A stretch of 64,000 bases of DNA from Paludibacteraceae bacterium (GCA_024399835.1 JAKSNK010000005.1:26706-90705); one strand, 5' to 3'; positions 38,915 through 49,213 are shown, counted from the first letter of the stretch. Made by a program: numbers and translations. The notes: generated by a model from the letters alone, not told the origin.

Positions 38915-38977
38915 ACAACTCTATCTGCCTAAGAAAAATTCAAAATACAAACAATACAAACAATACAAAATAAATAT

Positions 38978-39520
38978 ATGAATGTTGCGGTTTATTGTTC
39001 AGCAAAAGATTCGATTCCCGAAGAGTACAAGCATTTGGGAAGAGAATTAGGCAAATGGCTGGCAGAGGAAGGTCATCAGTTGGTCTATGGCGGTGCCACA
39101 GGCGGACTAATGACCCGAGTAAGCGAGTCGTTTAAGCAACATAAATCCGACAGTCAGCAAATAATAGGCGTTATTCCTCCACGCATCAAGGCATCCGGCA
39201 GGCAAGCCGACAATTGCGACGAGTTGATAGAAGTGGAGAATATGGCGGCACGCAAACAGACGATGCGCCAAACAGCCGACTGCTTTATTGTTCTTCCGGG
39301 CAGTTACGGCACATTGGACGAGATGTTTGATGTTATAGCCAGCGGCACGGTGAGCGAACATAAAAAACCAATTTATGTAATCAACTATAAAGGGTTCTAC
39401 GACGAACTGAGACAACTGGCAGACAAAATGCGCGCATTGAAGTTCCTGCCTGCAGAAGAAGTTTATCAACCCATTTATGTAAATTCATTGGATGAATTGC
39501 AAACAATTTTTAAGGTATAA
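38978..39520 (+). CDS. LOG-family protein (TIGR00730 type)
   Basis: 180 residues with a Rossmann-like fold. It shows GGATGGLM and the signature PGSYGTLDEMFD; the usual PGGxGTxxE has Ser in place of the second Gly. Members cleave nucleoside monophosphates such as cytokinin riboside 5'-phosphate at the N-glycosidic bond, releasing the base; the bacterial role is often unclear. It begins 63 bp after gyrB across a sequence with AATACAAAC repeats and no promoter match. The GH16-like gene follows after 21 bp. Confidence 0.88.
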   Translation: MNVAVYCSAKDSIPEEYKHLGRELGKWLAEEGHQLVYGGATGGLMTRVSESFKQHKSDSQQIIGVIPPRIKASGRQADNCDELIEVENMAARKQTMRQTADCFIVLPGSYGTLDEMFDVIASGTVSEHKKPIYVINYKGFYDELRQLADKMRALKFLPAEEVYQPIYVNSLDELQTIFKV

Positions 39521-39541
39521 AAAACATTAAATTTTACAAAT

Positions 39542-40738
39542 ATGGATCTATTCTTTTTAAAAGCGTTATTACGCGGTAAATTAGTTACCACCTCCAAATT
39601 CGAGGAGACCTTAGACCAAGTATCCGTCAATGCCAAACGCTACCGCGAGGTAGAAAAAAGCGACGAGTTGAAAGAATTCTTAGCATTGGAAAAGAAAGTG
39701 AACGCTCCTGACTTTCTTGCCAAAAAGAAAGAAATTACAGAGACCCCCTACAAGAAAAGCGAGGAGTACAAAGTAATGGAAGAGTTCAAGAAAATCTGCA
39801 AGGACCAGTATGTCCGCAAATACCTGCGCAACGGCAGCGAGGAAGGCAGAATGAGCGTACAACGCTTTATGGAACTGAAAGCCAAGACAGAAGATGCAGA
39901 GTTTCAGAAACGCGACGCCTTCTGGAAGAACCCCAAACGCTGGGAGACCACCGAAGAGGGCAAAATGGAAGAGCGCTACAACGCATTGAAACAGTCGGAA
40001 GACATTATCTTCTTCCTGGGAATGGATGTCAAGAATGTAGAAAAATGGGAACAATTTGAACTGGCATTTGAAGACGACTTCGAATGGGCAGGGTTAAGCA
40101 ACTCTCAATGGAAAGCCGGATTTGTCTATCCCAATGACGATTTCAAGCATGTACACTCCTACAGCAACGAAAAACAAGCATACAACAACGGCCGCAATGT
40201 GGAAACAAGCGACAGCATTCTGACTATCAGAACAAGAAAAGAAGCCAAAGAAGGACCCGCTTGGGATGCCAAGAAAGGAATGATAATGAAAGAGTTCCCG
40301 TTAACCTCGGACGCCATCTATACGGACAAAGTTGCCATCGAAGAAGGCAGCGTGGTACAAGTTAAATGCCGCTGCAGAGGTTTGCTAAACCACGGAATCT
40401 ATCTCCGCAGCAAGAGCCATGTGCCCTTTATCTCCCTATTCGACTATACGGGAAGAAGACTGTACTGCGGCGTAAAAGACAGTTTGAAACACGACAGAAA
40501 CCTGAAGATGTTGGACGGTCTGCAGCCCATTACGCAAACCATCTTTACCGTTTCCTGGCAGAAAGACGAGATAGTATGGTTTGTGAACAACCTTGAGGTT
40601 TACCGCACCGCCAATCTCATCCCGAAGGGAGAAAAACTGTACCTGAACATGTATTCATTTGCATTTGAAAAAGAAAGACATGCCGGCGAAGGCGAGTTGA
40701 ATGTAGATTGGGTACGCGTTTACAATGTTAAGAAATAA
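39542..40738 (+). CDS. GH16-like (concanavalin-fold) protein lacking the catalytic motif
   Basis: 398 residues without a signal peptide. The first ~170 are helical and highly charged (SDELKEFLALEKKVNAPDFL, FQKRDAFWKNPKRW). From about 175 on it resembles the beta-sandwich of family 16 glycoside hydrolases (FEDDFEWAGLSNSQWKAGF to LNVDWVRVYNVKK). The catalytic E-[ILV]-D-x-x-E motif is not present; the matching place reads HVPFISLFDYTG. It is therefore probably a non-hydrolytic sugar-binding or structural protein. It lies 12 bp before kdsA and 21 bp after the LOG gene, an odd place for a carbohydrase-fold protein. Function unknown. Confidence 0.7.
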   Translation: MDLFFLKALLRGKLVTTSKFEETLDQVSVNAKRYREVEKSDELKEFLALEKKVNAPDFLAKKKEITETPYKKSEEYKVMEEFKKICKDQYVRKYLRNGSEEGRMSVQRFMELKAKTEDAEFQKRDAFWKNPKRWETTEEGKMEERYNALKQSEDIIFFLGMDVKNVEKWEQFELAFEDDFEWAGLSNSQWKAGFVYPNDDFKHVHSYSNEKQAYNNGRNVETSDSILTIRTRKEAKEGPAWDAKKGMIMKEFPLTSDAIYTDKVAIEEGSVVQVKCRCRGLLNHGIYLRSKSHVPFISLFDYTGRRLYCGVKDSLKHDRNLKMLDGLQPITQTIFTVSWQKDEIVWFVNNLEVYRTANLIPKGEKLYLNMYSFAFEKERHAGEGELNVDWVRVYNVKK

Positions 40739-40750
40739 TTCGGTCCGAAT

Positions 40751-41533
40751 ATGTTCCTGATAGCCGGGCCCTGTGCCATTGAAAATAGAGACACGATAAT
40801 GCACACCGCAGAAACCCTGAAACGGGTGTGCTCGGAGTTGGATATACGCCTATTCTTCAAGTCGTCGTTTGACAAAGCGAACCGCACTTCGCTATCGGCA
40901 CGCGGGGTAGGCATGGACGAGGGACTGAAAATACTATCTGAGGTCAAGCACGAATTGGATTTACCCATCCTGACGGATGTTCATGAGAGTTGGCAATGTG
41001 CCCCTGTAGCAGAGGTGGCAGATGTATTGCAGATACCTGCTTTTTTAAGTCGTCAGACCGACTTGCTGCAAGCCGCAGCGCGCACAGGGCGTATCGTGAA
41101 TATCAAGAAAGGTCAGTTTATGGCACCGTGGGACATGAAGGGGGCTGTGGAGAAGATAGACAGTTCCTCTGAAGGGAGAAGGAGTAAGGACTCTATCTGG
41201 CTGACGGAACGCGGCAGCAGTTTCGGTTACGGTCGATTGGTGGTAGATATGACTTCTATCGTCGAGATGCGCCGCTTGGGTTATCCCGTGGTCTTTGATG
41301 CCACGCACAGCGTACAGCAGCCCTCGACACAAACCGGCGTGACCGGCGGTAACCGCGAGATGGTACCTTATCTATTACGCGCCGCGATGGCGGTAGGCGT
41401 AGACGGTATTTTCATAGAAACCCACCCCGACCCCGACCAAGCCATTTCAGACTCAGCCAATCAGGTCAAACTGGCGGACATACAAAACATTTTGGCGGAA
41501 GCAAAACAATATGACATACTCAGAACGCGCTAA
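40751..41533 (+). CDS. kdsA: 3-deoxy-8-phosphooctulonate synthase
   Basis: 260 residues. Condenses arabinose 5-phosphate and phosphoenolpyruvate to Kdo 8-phosphate for LPS inner core. Visible: LIAGPCAIENRDTIMHTAE, FFKSSFDKANRTS, DVHESWQC, PAFLSRQTDLLQAAA, VFDATHSVQQPS. It overlaps kdsD, the enzyme that makes its sugar substrate, by 23 bp, which supports one pathway operon. A short internal segment SSEGRRSKDSIWL is slightly longer than in E. coli. Confidence 0.96.
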   Translation: MFLIAGPCAIENRDTIMHTAETLKRVCSELDIRLFFKSSFDKANRTSLSARGVGMDEGLKILSEVKHELDLPILTDVHESWQCAPVAEVADVLQIPAFLSRQTDLLQAAARTGRIVNIKKGQFMAPWDMKGAVEKIDSSSEGRRSKDSIWLTERGSSFGYGRLVVDMTSIVEMRRLGYPVVFDATHSVQQPSTQTGVTGGNREMVPYLLRAAMAVGVDGIFIETHPDPDQAISDSANQVKLADIQNILAEAKQYDILRTR

Positions 41534-42461
41534 AGCGATTTTTGAAGAAGAGATACACGAATTTGAGCGTCTCAAAGAGACTTTGGACGAACATTTTGAC
41601 CACACAGTGGACCTTATTTACCATTGTACCGGCAAGCTGGTCGTAATGGGAATAGGCAAAACAGGAATCATCGGTCACAAGATGGCGTCCTCGCTCGCCT
41701 CTACCGGCACATCGGCTATATTTGTGAACGCAGCCGAAGCGGTACACGGCGATTTAGGCATGATCAGTCATGACGATGTGGTGCTATTGGTCAGCAATAG
41801 CGGTTCGACCAACGAAATACTGAATGTGATTGACCCGTTACGCAAGATCGGTTGCACGCTGATAGCCATGACCGGCGACCCCTCTTCCCCCTTGGCTCAA
41901 GGGTGCGACGAGGTACTGCCCGTACATGTAGATAAAGAAGCGTGTCCGTTAGGGTTAGCGCCAACCACCAGCACTACCGCCGCCCTATTGATGGGCGATG
42001 CACTAATGGTCTGTCTGATGGAACGCAGACATTTCCAAGCGGAGAACTTTGCCGTTTATCACCCCGGTGGCGCTTTAGGGCGCAAGCTGTTAGGCAGAGT
42101 GAAAAACTGCATGACCACCAATGTGCCCAAAGTGCAATTAGACACGCCGTTCAGAGACCTTGTTTGCGAAATGAGCGACAAACACTTGGGAATAACCATG
42201 GTGTATGACGGAACAACCTGTATCGGCATTATCACAGACGGCGACCTGAGACGCGCTATACAAAAATACAACGACTTGCACATTACCGCCAAAGACATCA
42301 TGACACCTTCGTACAAGAAGATATGTCAAAACGCCCTGCTGACCGATGCTTTAGCCATCATGGACCAATACAACATCACCACTCTGGCAGTAACAGAAAC
42401 CAAACAGACAGACGAAATAATCGGCATCATATCCATTCACCATATTATTGACTTCGCATAA
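41511..42461 (+). CDS. kdsD: Arabinose-5-phosphate isomerase
   Basis: 316 residues (KdsD/KpsF family). N-terminal SIS domain (GIGKTGIIGHKMASSLASTG, LLVSNSGSTNEILNVI, about 35-180) with the family PLGLAPTTSTT motif, then two CBS repeats (from about 200; GIITDGDLRRAI, ALAIMDQYNITTLAV). It converts ribulose 5-phosphate to arabinose 5-phosphate for Kdo. It overlaps kdsA by 23 bp and its stop overlaps the next ATG by one base (TAATG). Confidence 0.95.
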   Translation: MTYSERAKAIFEEEIHEFERLKETLDEHFDHTVDLIYHCTGKLVVMGIGKTGIIGHKMASSLASTGTSAIFVNAAEAVHGDLGMISHDDVVLLVSNSGSTNEILNVIDPLRKIGCTLIAMTGDPSSPLAQGCDEVLPVHVDKEACPLGLAPTTSTTAALLMGDALMVCLMERRHFQAENFAVYHPGGALGRKLLGRVKNCMTTNVPKVQLDTPFRDLVCEMSDKHLGITMVYDGTTCIGIITDGDLRRAIQKYNDLHITAKDIMTPSYKKICQNALLTDALAIMDQYNITTLAVTETKQTDEIIGIISIHHIIDFA

Positions 42462-44137
42462 TGTTAGAAACTATCCGTATTTATTGCAAAAACACGCGTG
42501 AGTATTACAATATCCCCTGCGGGACATCCCTAATGGAACTCTATCACAAGATTGGCGTTCAACTAAAATATCCGGTTGTGGCTGCCCGCGTGAACTATAA
42601 GTTACAGAATTTGAATTTTCTAATCTACAAGCCCAAAGACATTGAGTTTTTAGACGCTTCTTCGTCAGGCGGCATGCGCTGCTATGTGCGCACCTTATCG
42701 CTGGTAATGGCTTGTGCCATCAAGGAGTTGAACGAAGAATATGACTTGCGAATAGAGAATGCCATTTCCAAAGGATACTTCTGCACGATACGCGACCGCA
42801 AAGGCGACAAAGTGGCGATTGACCACGCATTCATTCAAGCCATCAAAAAGCGAATGCAACAGATTATAGCCGAGAACCGTCCTATCGTAAGCGAAGAAAA
42901 GCAGACCAAAGAGGTGATTCACCTATTCAAAGAGCGGCACGAAGGGGAGACAACGCTATTTGAGACATTGGGTAATCCCTATTGCCGATACTACCGTATG
43001 GGCGACTATATCGACTACTACACCGGCGCATTGATGCCTGCCAGTGGATACATCAATATATTTGAGTTGGAACCGTATTTCAACGACATGCTACTCCGTA
43101 TTCCCTGCCGCAAAGACCCTGTCAAGTTGGAAGAGAATGTTCATCAGGAGAAAATGTTCAGCATCTTTTCGGAATACAAAAAGTGGAACAAACTGATTCA
43201 TATCCGCAATGTGGGCGAGTTTAACAAAGCATGCAAGGACAACCGATCGTTTGAGATGATAAAAGTGAGTGAGGCATTGCACGAAAAGAAAGTGGCACAA
43301 ATAGCCGACCAAATCGCCAACAGAGAACATCGTCCCAAGTTCGTATTGATTTCCGGTCCCAGTTCGTCCGGCAAGACAACATTCTCGATGCGACTGAGAA
43401 TCCAACTGATGGTGAACGGCATACAGCCCGTAGTCATATCCATGGATAATTACTTCGTCAACCGCGAAGACACCCCGAGAGACGAAAACGGCGAATGGGA
43501 TTTCGAGCACCTGCACGCATTAGACCTGAATCTATTCAGGGAACAGATGAACGACCTGATGTTAGGCAAAGAAGTGGAGCAGCCCTTCTACAACTTCGAA
43601 ACAGGCAAACGCGAGTGGAGAGGAAACAAACTGCAACTCCAACCTGACCAAATATGTATTTTGGAAGGTTTGCATGCCTTGAACCCCGAACTGACAAGGA
43701 ACATCCCTAAAGAAGAGATATTCAAAATCTTCGTGAATGCGCTGACAACGGTCAATCTGGACAACCACAACTGGATTCCGACTGCCGATGTGCGTCTGAT
43801 TCGCCGTATTGTCAGAGACTACAATTATCGCGGTTATTCAGCCATTGAGACGATTGCCCGATACGAGAGTGTGCGCCGAGGAGAAGAAAAATGGATTTAT
43901 CCCTATCAAGAAGAAGCGGATGCGATGTTCAATTCTGCCTTGCTATTCGAATTAGCCGTGCTCAAACGCCATGCAGAACCTATATTGGCGGAAGTGCCCA
44001 AGTATGTAGATGAATACACAGATGCACACCGACTGCTGAAAGAACTGAGTTATTTTGAAGCCGTTCCGGACAAAGAAATACCACCAACCTCCTTCTTACG
44101 AGAATTTGTCGGCGGCAGTTCGTTCCAATACTATTAA
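42461..44137 (+). CDS. Nucleoside (uridine) kinase with TGS-like N-terminus
   Basis: 558 residues. The N-terminal ~230 residues resemble the TGS and editing-like front part of threonyl-tRNA synthetases (IYCKNTREYYNIPCGTSL). The C-terminal half is a P-loop kinase of the uridine kinase type: LISGPSSSGKTTFSMRLR near 300, SMDNYFVNREDTP, LEGLHALNPEL. Such fusions are common in Bacteroidota and annotated as nucleoside kinases; the role of the front domain is not known. It is coupled to kdsD by a one-base overlap and followed by the SPOR gene. Confidence 0.88.
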   Translation: MLETIRIYCKNTREYYNIPCGTSLMELYHKIGVQLKYPVVAARVNYKLQNLNFLIYKPKDIEFLDASSSGGMRCYVRTLSLVMACAIKELNEEYDLRIENAISKGYFCTIRDRKGDKVAIDHAFIQAIKKRMQQIIAENRPIVSEEKQTKEVIHLFKERHEGETTLFETLGNPYCRYYRMGDYIDYYTGALMPASGYINIFELEPYFNDMLLRIPCRKDPVKLEENVHQEKMFSIFSEYKKWNKLIHIRNVGEFNKACKDNRSFEMIKVSEALHEKKVAQIADQIANREHRPKFVLISGPSSSGKTTFSMRLRIQLMVNGIQPVVISMDNYFVNREDTPRDENGEWDFEHLHALDLNLFREQMNDLMLGKEVEQPFYNFETGKREWRGNKLQLQPDQICILEGLHALNPELTRNIPKEEIFKIFVNALTTVNLDNHNWIPTADVRLIRRIVRDYNYRGYSAIETIARYESVRRGEEKWIYPYQEEADAMFNSALLFELAVLKRHAEPILAEVPKYVDEYTDAHRLLKELSYFEAVPDKEIPPTSFLREFVGGSSFQYY

Positions 44138-44141
44138 AAAC

Positions 44142-44615
44142 ATGAAAAAGACACTTATTTTCATTCCTATTGCCCTCGCGGCGGTTATTGCTACCACTAT
44201 CATGGTGGTCAAAGCGCAAGAACCGGAAGAAATCGAAGCCCCGACAAGCAGCATTTTTGAGGCAATGCCCAATGCGGTTATTCACCAAGACTCTGCCATT
44301 ACGCAACTGATGGAAGACCATTGGAACGGAACGACCAGAAGCGAACAAGAGATGCAGGGTTGGCGTGTGCAAATCTATTCGTCAAACAACCAATTGGCAG
44401 CCAAGCAAGAAGCAGAAGCACTGAAAGAGAAATTGGAGAAAGAGATTGCACAGCCCATTTATATCAATTTTATGCAGCCCTTCTGGAAAGTGCGTATCGG
44501 TAATTTTAAGACTGTAGAAGAAGCACGCGCTTATCTGAAAGAACTCATTGAGATTTATCCCGAATTGCAAGCCGAATCATATCCGGTGAGAGATGTTATA
44601 ACCGTGAAGAAATGA
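44142..44615 (+). CDS. SPOR-domain envelope protein
   Basis: 157 residues. N-terminal signal or anchor ([23 protein letters not shown]), a short linker, then a SPOR domain ([22 protein letters not shown] ... [22 protein letters not shown]) that binds denuded peptidoglycan glycan strands. I start it at the ATG at 44142 because an in-frame ATG at 44055 lies inside the kinase gene and would bury the signal sequence. It overlaps folE by 4 bp (ATGA). Probably acts at the cell wall or division site. Confidence 0.85.
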   Translation: MKKTLIFIPIALAAVIATTIMVVKAQEPEEIEAPTSSIFEAMPNAVIHQDSAITQLMEDHWNGTTRSEQEMQGWRVQIYSSNNQLAAKQEAEALKEKLEKEIAQPIYINFMQPFWKVRIGNFKTVEEARAYLKELIEIYPELQAESYPVRDVITVKK

Positions 44616-45196
44616 ACCTGCAAGCATTCACACCCGATTCCAACACGACCGATGCCATTGCCGAACAAATAGCGTCCGTCATTCAACTAATCGGCGAAGA
44701 TCCTTCGCGGGACGGATTGCAACGCACGCCTGAACGCGTGGGCGAAGCGATACAATTTCTGACCAAAGGATATAACGAAGACCCCGACAAAATCCTGTGC
44801 TCTGCCCTATTTGAAGAGGATTACCGGCAAATGGTGGTAGTGAAAGACATTGAGTTCTACTCGCTATGCGAGCACCATTTATTGCCATTTTTCGGGAAAG
44901 CACACATTGCCTATATCCCCAACGGAAAAGTCACGGGGCTGAGCAAAATAGCACGCGTGGTGGATGTCTATGCACGGCGGCTGCAAATCCAAGAACGCAT
45001 GACCACACAAATCAAAGAGTGTATTCAGCGGACATTGCATCCATTAGGTGTGATGGTGGTAATAGAAGCCGAACACCTGTGTATGCAAATGCGCGGGGTG
45101 CAAAAACAACATTGCATCACCACAACTTCGGATTTTACGGGGGCATTTAACCGACCGGAAACGCGAGACGAATTTCTAAAACTTATTCGCAATTAG
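44612..45196 (+). CDS. folE: GTP cyclohydrolase I
   Basis: 194 residues. Opens the GTP ring to give dihydroneopterin triphosphate for folate synthesis. Visible: [36 protein letters not shown] (zinc Cys and His), [22 protein letters not shown], and [11 protein letters not shown] with the second zinc Cys. It ends the plus-strand operon; its stop and the porZ stop overlap by 4 bp in convergent orientation, with no terminator between. Confidence 0.96.
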   Translation: MNLQAFTPDSNTTDAIAEQIASVIQLIGEDPSRDGLQRTPERVGEAIQFLTKGYNEDPDKILCSALFEEDYRQMVVVKDIEFYSLCEHHLLPFFGKAHIAYIPNGKVTGLSKIARVVDVYARRLQIQERMTTQIKECIQRTLHPLGVMVVIEAEHLCMQMRGVQKQHCITTTSDFTGAFNRPETRDEFLKLIRN

Positions 45197-47541
45197 TGCA
45201 TTACGAGAATCTTCACCACCGCATGACGGTTGTCGGAGACCTCGTTGCAGAAGACACTATAGACACCGCTGGCAACCCGGCGTCCGTCTGCCGTTTTGCC
45301 GTCCCAAACAGCCAGACCGCCGTTGGAGCGTGTTTCGCATACCAGATTGCCTGCATTGTCCACAATATGCACGACCGTTTCGTCCATCAAACCGGTAATT
45401 GTGATGAGACCGTCATAATCCGGACGAATGGGATTAGGATAGGCATAAATAGACGAATAATCTTCAAACGGCGAAGCAGCGTCGCTCTGATATGACATCA
45501 ACCCTTTGCCCGTACCAATAAAAACTTTGCCGGTAATAGGTTCGATTGCCAAACTGAGAATATCATTGCTTAACAAAGGGGAATTATCCGAAGTGAAATG
45601 ATGGATAGTCTCCTGTCCGTCAGCCGAAATCAAAAATACACCCGAAGCAGCCGTACCAAACCATTTGCGATTGGCACCATCTACGGCAATAGAGGTAATC
45701 TGTTCGGTTTCCAATAAGTAATCCGCCAAATTAGTACCGTCGTTACGCGCAATCTTAATACGCTCACAACGGTCACTATGCTTGAAATCAACGGTAGAAG
45801 GAATTGTAATCACACCTGTGGACAATGCCACCCAAAGGGTACCTTCCTTGTCCTGCGCAACAGCATAAATGACTTCCGGCTTGACCACTTTGCCGTCCTG
45901 GTCCGTAAACGAGCCATGGAACACACTAACATCGTCACTACTATTTTGCGGTGTGCCGTTATCGTCCAGCAAAATCAAGCCCACTTTGCCACGCAGATTA
46001 GGAATCCATTTATAATGCGAATTGCGATTATCAATAAACATTTCACCGGGAGTGATAGCAATGAATGTTCCTTCGTCGGTTTTGACATTCATCTTATACC
46101 AATTACCTATGCCGGTTTCTTTAGCAGACTGCAATTGCGCAGGATTGGCGACATGCACCAAATTACTCTTCTCCACATTCAGCAACCATAAGTTCCCCAT
46201 CTCGTCGAACAGCGCACCGTCCGTACGCACATAGTGGTGCGCCATAGGACTGGTAGGAGCGGCTGATTCCAATGAACTATTTGTATGGCCATATTGATGC
46301 AACACCTTGGTACCATAGCACTCAAGCAAACCAGTTCCGAAGGTTGTGACATAAAAATGCTCCGGATCAAACGGGTCAACCGCCACATTCATCAAGTCAA
46401 AGATATATGTACTGTCCAACTGTAAATATACCTGATAGGAAGAGATATTTTGCCATGTATCGTTGGTAATATCATAAATCATGATATCGGCATCTCTTTT
46501 TGGGTTTTCGTCAGCCCACCGTTGTCCGGGAACGACATATAATCTCTGATTGGCAATCTTCAGCCGATAGGGTATATTGACCAGCGGACCATCCACATGG
46601 AATGTTTGTGTGCCGGAAGAGGTTTGGAGTACAATGCCGTCGGTAGCAGTAGCCAACCAATATGCGCCATTGTGTATGCTGATATCCTGAGCAACATACA
46701 CACTCGGCAATGTCTCCACCTGATACATGTCGTTTAAGACATAAATACCCGCCTGAGCAGCCATGACATACAGACGACCGTCGGAATTGCGCAAACCCCG
46801 ATAAGACCTATCAGCACTTATTACCTCCCATTGCCCATTATTGCGATGCAACAACTGATTGTCAACGACAGCAAACAATTCGTTATTCCAAACTGCCACC
46901 GATGTATATGCGCTATTTTTCTGAAGTATTTTGGTCTGATTCCAATTGCGATAGTCCATCCTATTATCGGCAAGAGCAGCCGTAAACAAAGTATTATCGG
47001 AAAGGGCAAACAACGAATCTGCACTAAGTGCAATACTCAGCACATTGATGTCCGAACCGTCTGTGCCGATATAATAAGTATCCTTAATTAAATGTTTGTT
47101 AATGTCAATTACCATAATGCCAAAGGGCATTCCCAAGTACGCCAAACCGTCAGCAATAAATATACTATTCGCCGATTTTGATTTGGATAAATTCTTCTGC
47201 TGCAAGTCGGTCAAAGCAGAAAAAGTACCGTTCTTATAAAAATCCACCAATCCGTCCGCATAAACCACCAGCAGTGTTTTAGAAGGAGTATCGTATGCTA
47301 TTTGCACAATATCCGCTCCGTTCATTCCATCCTGCTTGGAATAAGTAGTAACTTCTTCTGTCTGCTTATCCACAGAGAATAGCGCATTGCCTGCCAAACC
47401 ATACACTCTGTCGTTGGCATCAACGACGGTAATGACTTCGCCATACGCCAAGTGTGATTTCCATACAAACATGCCTGCATCTATTGCCAACAGATGTCCG
47501 GTCAGTATCAACAAGAGAGACAAAAGAAGTTGTTTTTTCAT
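45193..47541 (-). CDS. porZ: Type IX secretion protein PorZ-like beta-propeller
   Basis: 782 residues with a signal peptide. Repeated propeller blades fill about 25-690 ([50 protein letters not shown]). The C-terminal ~85 residues form a T9SS sorting-like domain ([20 protein letters not shown] ... [20 protein letters not shown]). PorZ is part of the surface attachment complex that anchors T9SS cargo to A-LPS. Length and layout fit Porphyromonas PorZ, although two-component-regulator-propeller proteins are similar. It overlaps rdgB by 4 bp. Confidence 0.82.
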   Translation of the reverse strand: MKKQLLLSLLLILTGHLLAIDAGMFVWKSHLAYGEVITVVDANDRVYGLAGNALFSVDKQTEEVTTYSKQDGMNGADIVQIAYDTPSKTLLVVYADGLVDFYKNGTFSALTDLQQKNLSKSKSANSIFIADGLAYLGMPFGIMVIDINKHLIKDTYYIGTDGSDINVLSIALSADSLFALSDNTLFTAALADNRMDYRNWNQTKILQKNSAYTSVAVWNNELFAVVDNQLLHRNNGQWEVISADRSYRGLRNSDGRLYVMAAQAGIYVLNDMYQVETLPSVYVAQDISIHNGAYWLATATDGIVLQTSSGTQTFHVDGPLVNIPYRLKIANQRLYVVPGQRWADENPKRDADIMIYDITNDTWQNISSYQVYLQLDSTYIFDLMNVAVDPFDPEHFYVTTFGTGLLECYGTKVLHQYGHTNSSLESAAPTSPMAHHYVRTDGALFDEMGNLWLLNVEKSNLVHVANPAQLQSAKETGIGNWYKMNVKTDEGTFIAITPGEMFIDNRNSHYKWIPNLRGKVGLILLDDNGTPQNSSDDVSVFHGSFTDQDGKVVKPEVIYAVAQDKEGTLWVALSTGVITIPSTVDFKHSDRCERIKIARNDGTNLADYLLETEQITSIAVDGANRKWFGTAASGVFLISADGQETIHHFTSDNSPLLSNDILSLAIEPITGKVFIGTGKGLMSYQSDAASPFEDYSSIYAYPNPIRPDYDGLITITGLMDETVVHIVDNAGNLVCETRSNGGLAVWDGKTADGRRVASGVYSVFCNEVSDNRHAVVKILVMH

Positions 47542-48131
47542 CCTAATAACTGTTTAAGTTTTTCCATTGCCCGTGCGCGATGGCTGATGGTATTTTTAAC
47601 ATTAGCGGGCAGTTCGGCAAAGGTGGCATCATAGCCCTCCGGGATGAACAACGAATCGTATCCAAAGCCCCCTTCGCCATGTTCTTCGGTAGCAATAGAA
47701 CCGCAAACGATACCTTCCACCTGTTCGTTTTTGCCCGATCTCAACAGAGTCACCACGGTGCGAAAGCGTGCCGACCGGTTGCTGATGCCCTGCAATTCAC
47801 GCAATGCTTTCTGTCGATTGGCTGCGGCATTGTGTGCATCCCCTGCCCAGCGTGCCGTATAGACACCCGGCGCTCCATTTAACGCATCTATCTCCAAACC
47901 CGTATCGTCCGCAAAGACACCGTCTATCGAACAGGACGAAGGACGGGTTGCCAACCAATCCCACACATATTGTGCCTTGATGAGCGAATTCGCCTCAAGT
48001 GTTGTGCCAGTTTCGTCTATTTCGTCGGTACACCCCAATTCAGACAATGACAGTATATGAAAAGTCGAAGGAAGTATTTTCCGTACTTCCTCCAATTTAT
48101 GCGCATTATTTGTTGCAAAAACCAAATTCAT
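47538..48131 (-). CDS. rdgB: XTP/dITP pyrophosphatase (RdgB/HAM1)
   Basis: 197 residues. Cleans non-canonical purine nucleotides from the pool. Visible: LVFATNNAHKLEEVRKILP at the N-terminus, FADDTGLEIDALNGAPGVYTARWAG, EGEGGFGYDSLF-like GEGGFGYDSLF, and SHRARAMEKL at the end. It is one base from the HIT gene and overlaps porZ by 4 bp, in the greA transcript. Confidence 0.95.
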   Translation of the reverse strand: MNLVFATNNAHKLEEVRKILPSTFHILSLSELGCTDEIDETGTTLEANSLIKAQYVWDWLATRPSSCSIDGVFADDTGLEIDALNGAPGVYTARWAGDAHNAAANRQKALRELQGISNRSARFRTVVTLLRSGKNEQVEGIVCGSIATEEHGEGGFGYDSLFIPEGYDATFAELPANVKNTISHRARAMEKLKQLLG

Positions 48132-48132
48132 A

Positions 48133-48534
48133 TTATTCGATAGCTTCGGCTATTGAATTAGCAATCACACACATCTGTTCACTGCTTAATTCCAACTTGG
48201 GGTTGGTGAACACCATGTCTTTTTCCTTGTCCAACGGAACCAAATGCACATGCACATGGTTGACTTCCATTCCCAGCACAGCCACACCTACCCGTTTGCA
48301 ATTAGTGGCTTTCTTGATACCGGCAGCCACTTTCTTGCAGAACAGCATCAACCCAGCCAACCGCTCATCGTCCAAATCGAAGATGTAATCTGCCTCCGGT
48401 TCCGGCAATTTAGGAACAACCAAAGTATGCCCTTTTTTCAACGGATTGATATCCAAAAAAGCATAATAATTCTCGTCTTCTGCTACTTTGTAACTGGGTA
48501 TTTCACCATTGATGATGCGCGAAAAAAGTGTCAT
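48133..48534 (-). CDS. HIT-family hydrolase
   Basis: 133 residues. Opens MTLFSRIINGEIPSYKVAED and has the HIT triad HVHVHLVPL. Family members hydrolyse nucleoside phosphoramidates or dinucleotides in the cytosol; the physiological substrate is unclear. It sits 6 bp after greA and 1 bp before rdgB, so all are probably cotranscribed. Confidence 0.93.
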   Translation of the reverse strand: MTLFSRIINGEIPSYKVAEDENYYAFLDINPLKKGHTLVVPKLPEPEADYIFDLDDERLAGLMLFCKKVAAGIKKATNCKRVGVAVLGMEVNHVHVHLVPLDKEKDMVFTNPKLELSSEQMCVIANSIAEAIE

Positions 48535-48540
48535 GGCGTA

Positions 48541-49011
48541 TTAAATGCTAATTTCCAATATTTCAAATTCAATAACTCCGGCAGGCACATTGACCTCTGC
48601 CACTTCACCAACTTTTTTCCCCATCAGTCCCTTGGCAATCGGTGTAGTAACAGCGATTTTCCCCTCCAGCACATTCGCTTCGCCTTCGGTCACTATCTGA
48701 TATAGTTTTTCCTGTCCGTTTTTGCGGTTTCTCACGCGTACCTTAGTTAATATCTGCACATCGTCCGTTTTGATGGACTTTTCGTCTATGATGCGTGCTT
48801 CCATAATGCGTCCTTTCAGAACAGCGATTTTGCTTTCCAAACGCCCTTGTTCCTCTTTGGCGGCATCGTATTCGGCGTTTTCGCTCAAATCTCCCTTGTC
48901 ACGCGCCTCTGCGATTGCTGCAATCACACGAGGACGCTCAGTACCCTCGAGGAACTGCAATTCATCTTTTAGTTTTTGAAGACCTTCTGCGGTCATGTAA
49001 ATAGTTGCCAT
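48541..49011 (-). CDS. greA: Transcription elongation factor GreA
   Basis: 156 residues. Rescues backtracked RNA polymerase by stimulating transcript cleavage. N-terminal coiled coil (MTAEGLQKLKDELQFLEGTERP, IAEARDKGDLSENAEYDAAK with the acidic tip D-LSENAEY), C-terminal FKBP-like domain ending with TPIAKGLMGKKVGEVAEVNV. First standard gene of the greA-HIT-rdgB-porZ run, preceded by a structured leader with small open frames. Confidence 0.95.
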   Translation of the reverse strand: MATIYMTAEGLQKLKDELQFLEGTERPRVIAAIAEARDKGDLSENAEYDAAKEEQGRLESKIAVLKGRIMEARIIDEKSIKTDDVQILTKVRVRNRKNGQEKLYQIVTEGEANVLEGKIAVTTPIAKGLMGKKVGEVAEVNVPAGVIEFEILEISI

Positions 49012-49034
49012 ATTTCTTTATTATTAATACCTAA

Positions 49035-49142
49035 TCAATATTTCCTCTGAAGGATTTCAGAAGCGATAAATGCCTTGCGTACCTCATCTATGTTTGTGAG
49101 GTCAAGCAGTAATTTTTTTTCGTTTTCGTCCCGTTCTTTCAT
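49035..49142 (-). CDS. 35-residue small protein before greA
   Basis: ATG at 49142 to TGA at 49035. Sequence starts MKERDENEKKLLLDLTNIDE and ends AFIASEILQRKY: charged, helical, no membrane segment. It lies 23 bp before greA and behind its promoter. Its ATG overlaps the stop of the six-residue frame MDFFFI (49139-49159). I do not recognise a family with certainty. Confidence 0.5.
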   Translation of the reverse strand: MKERDENEKKLLLDLTNIDEVRKAFIASEILQRKY

Positions 49143-49176
49143 ATAAAGAAAAAATCCATAGTTGAGGGGTTTTTCT

Positions 49177-49209
49177 AAAAACATCAGGAAACTTCACAGC
49201 CTCCTGATG
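49177..49209 (-). terminator. Leader terminator (attenuator-like) before greA
   Basis: On the minus strand: stem CATCAGGA / TCCTGATG with a 12-base loop, followed by TTTTT. It lies 40-75 nt after the predicted transcription start, and is flanked by a longer outer pairing CATAGTT / AACTATG (49156 and 49227 regions). Confidence 0.7.
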
Positions 49210-49213
49210 CCAT
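49184..49213 (-). CDS. Possible nine-residue leader peptide MASGGCEVS
   Basis: ATG at 49213, TGA at 49184-49186. It covers almost the whole terminator hairpin, so a translating ribosome would block the stem. About 37 nt after the predicted start of transcription. Reality unproven. Confidence 0.35.
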   Translation of the reverse strand: MASGGCEVS

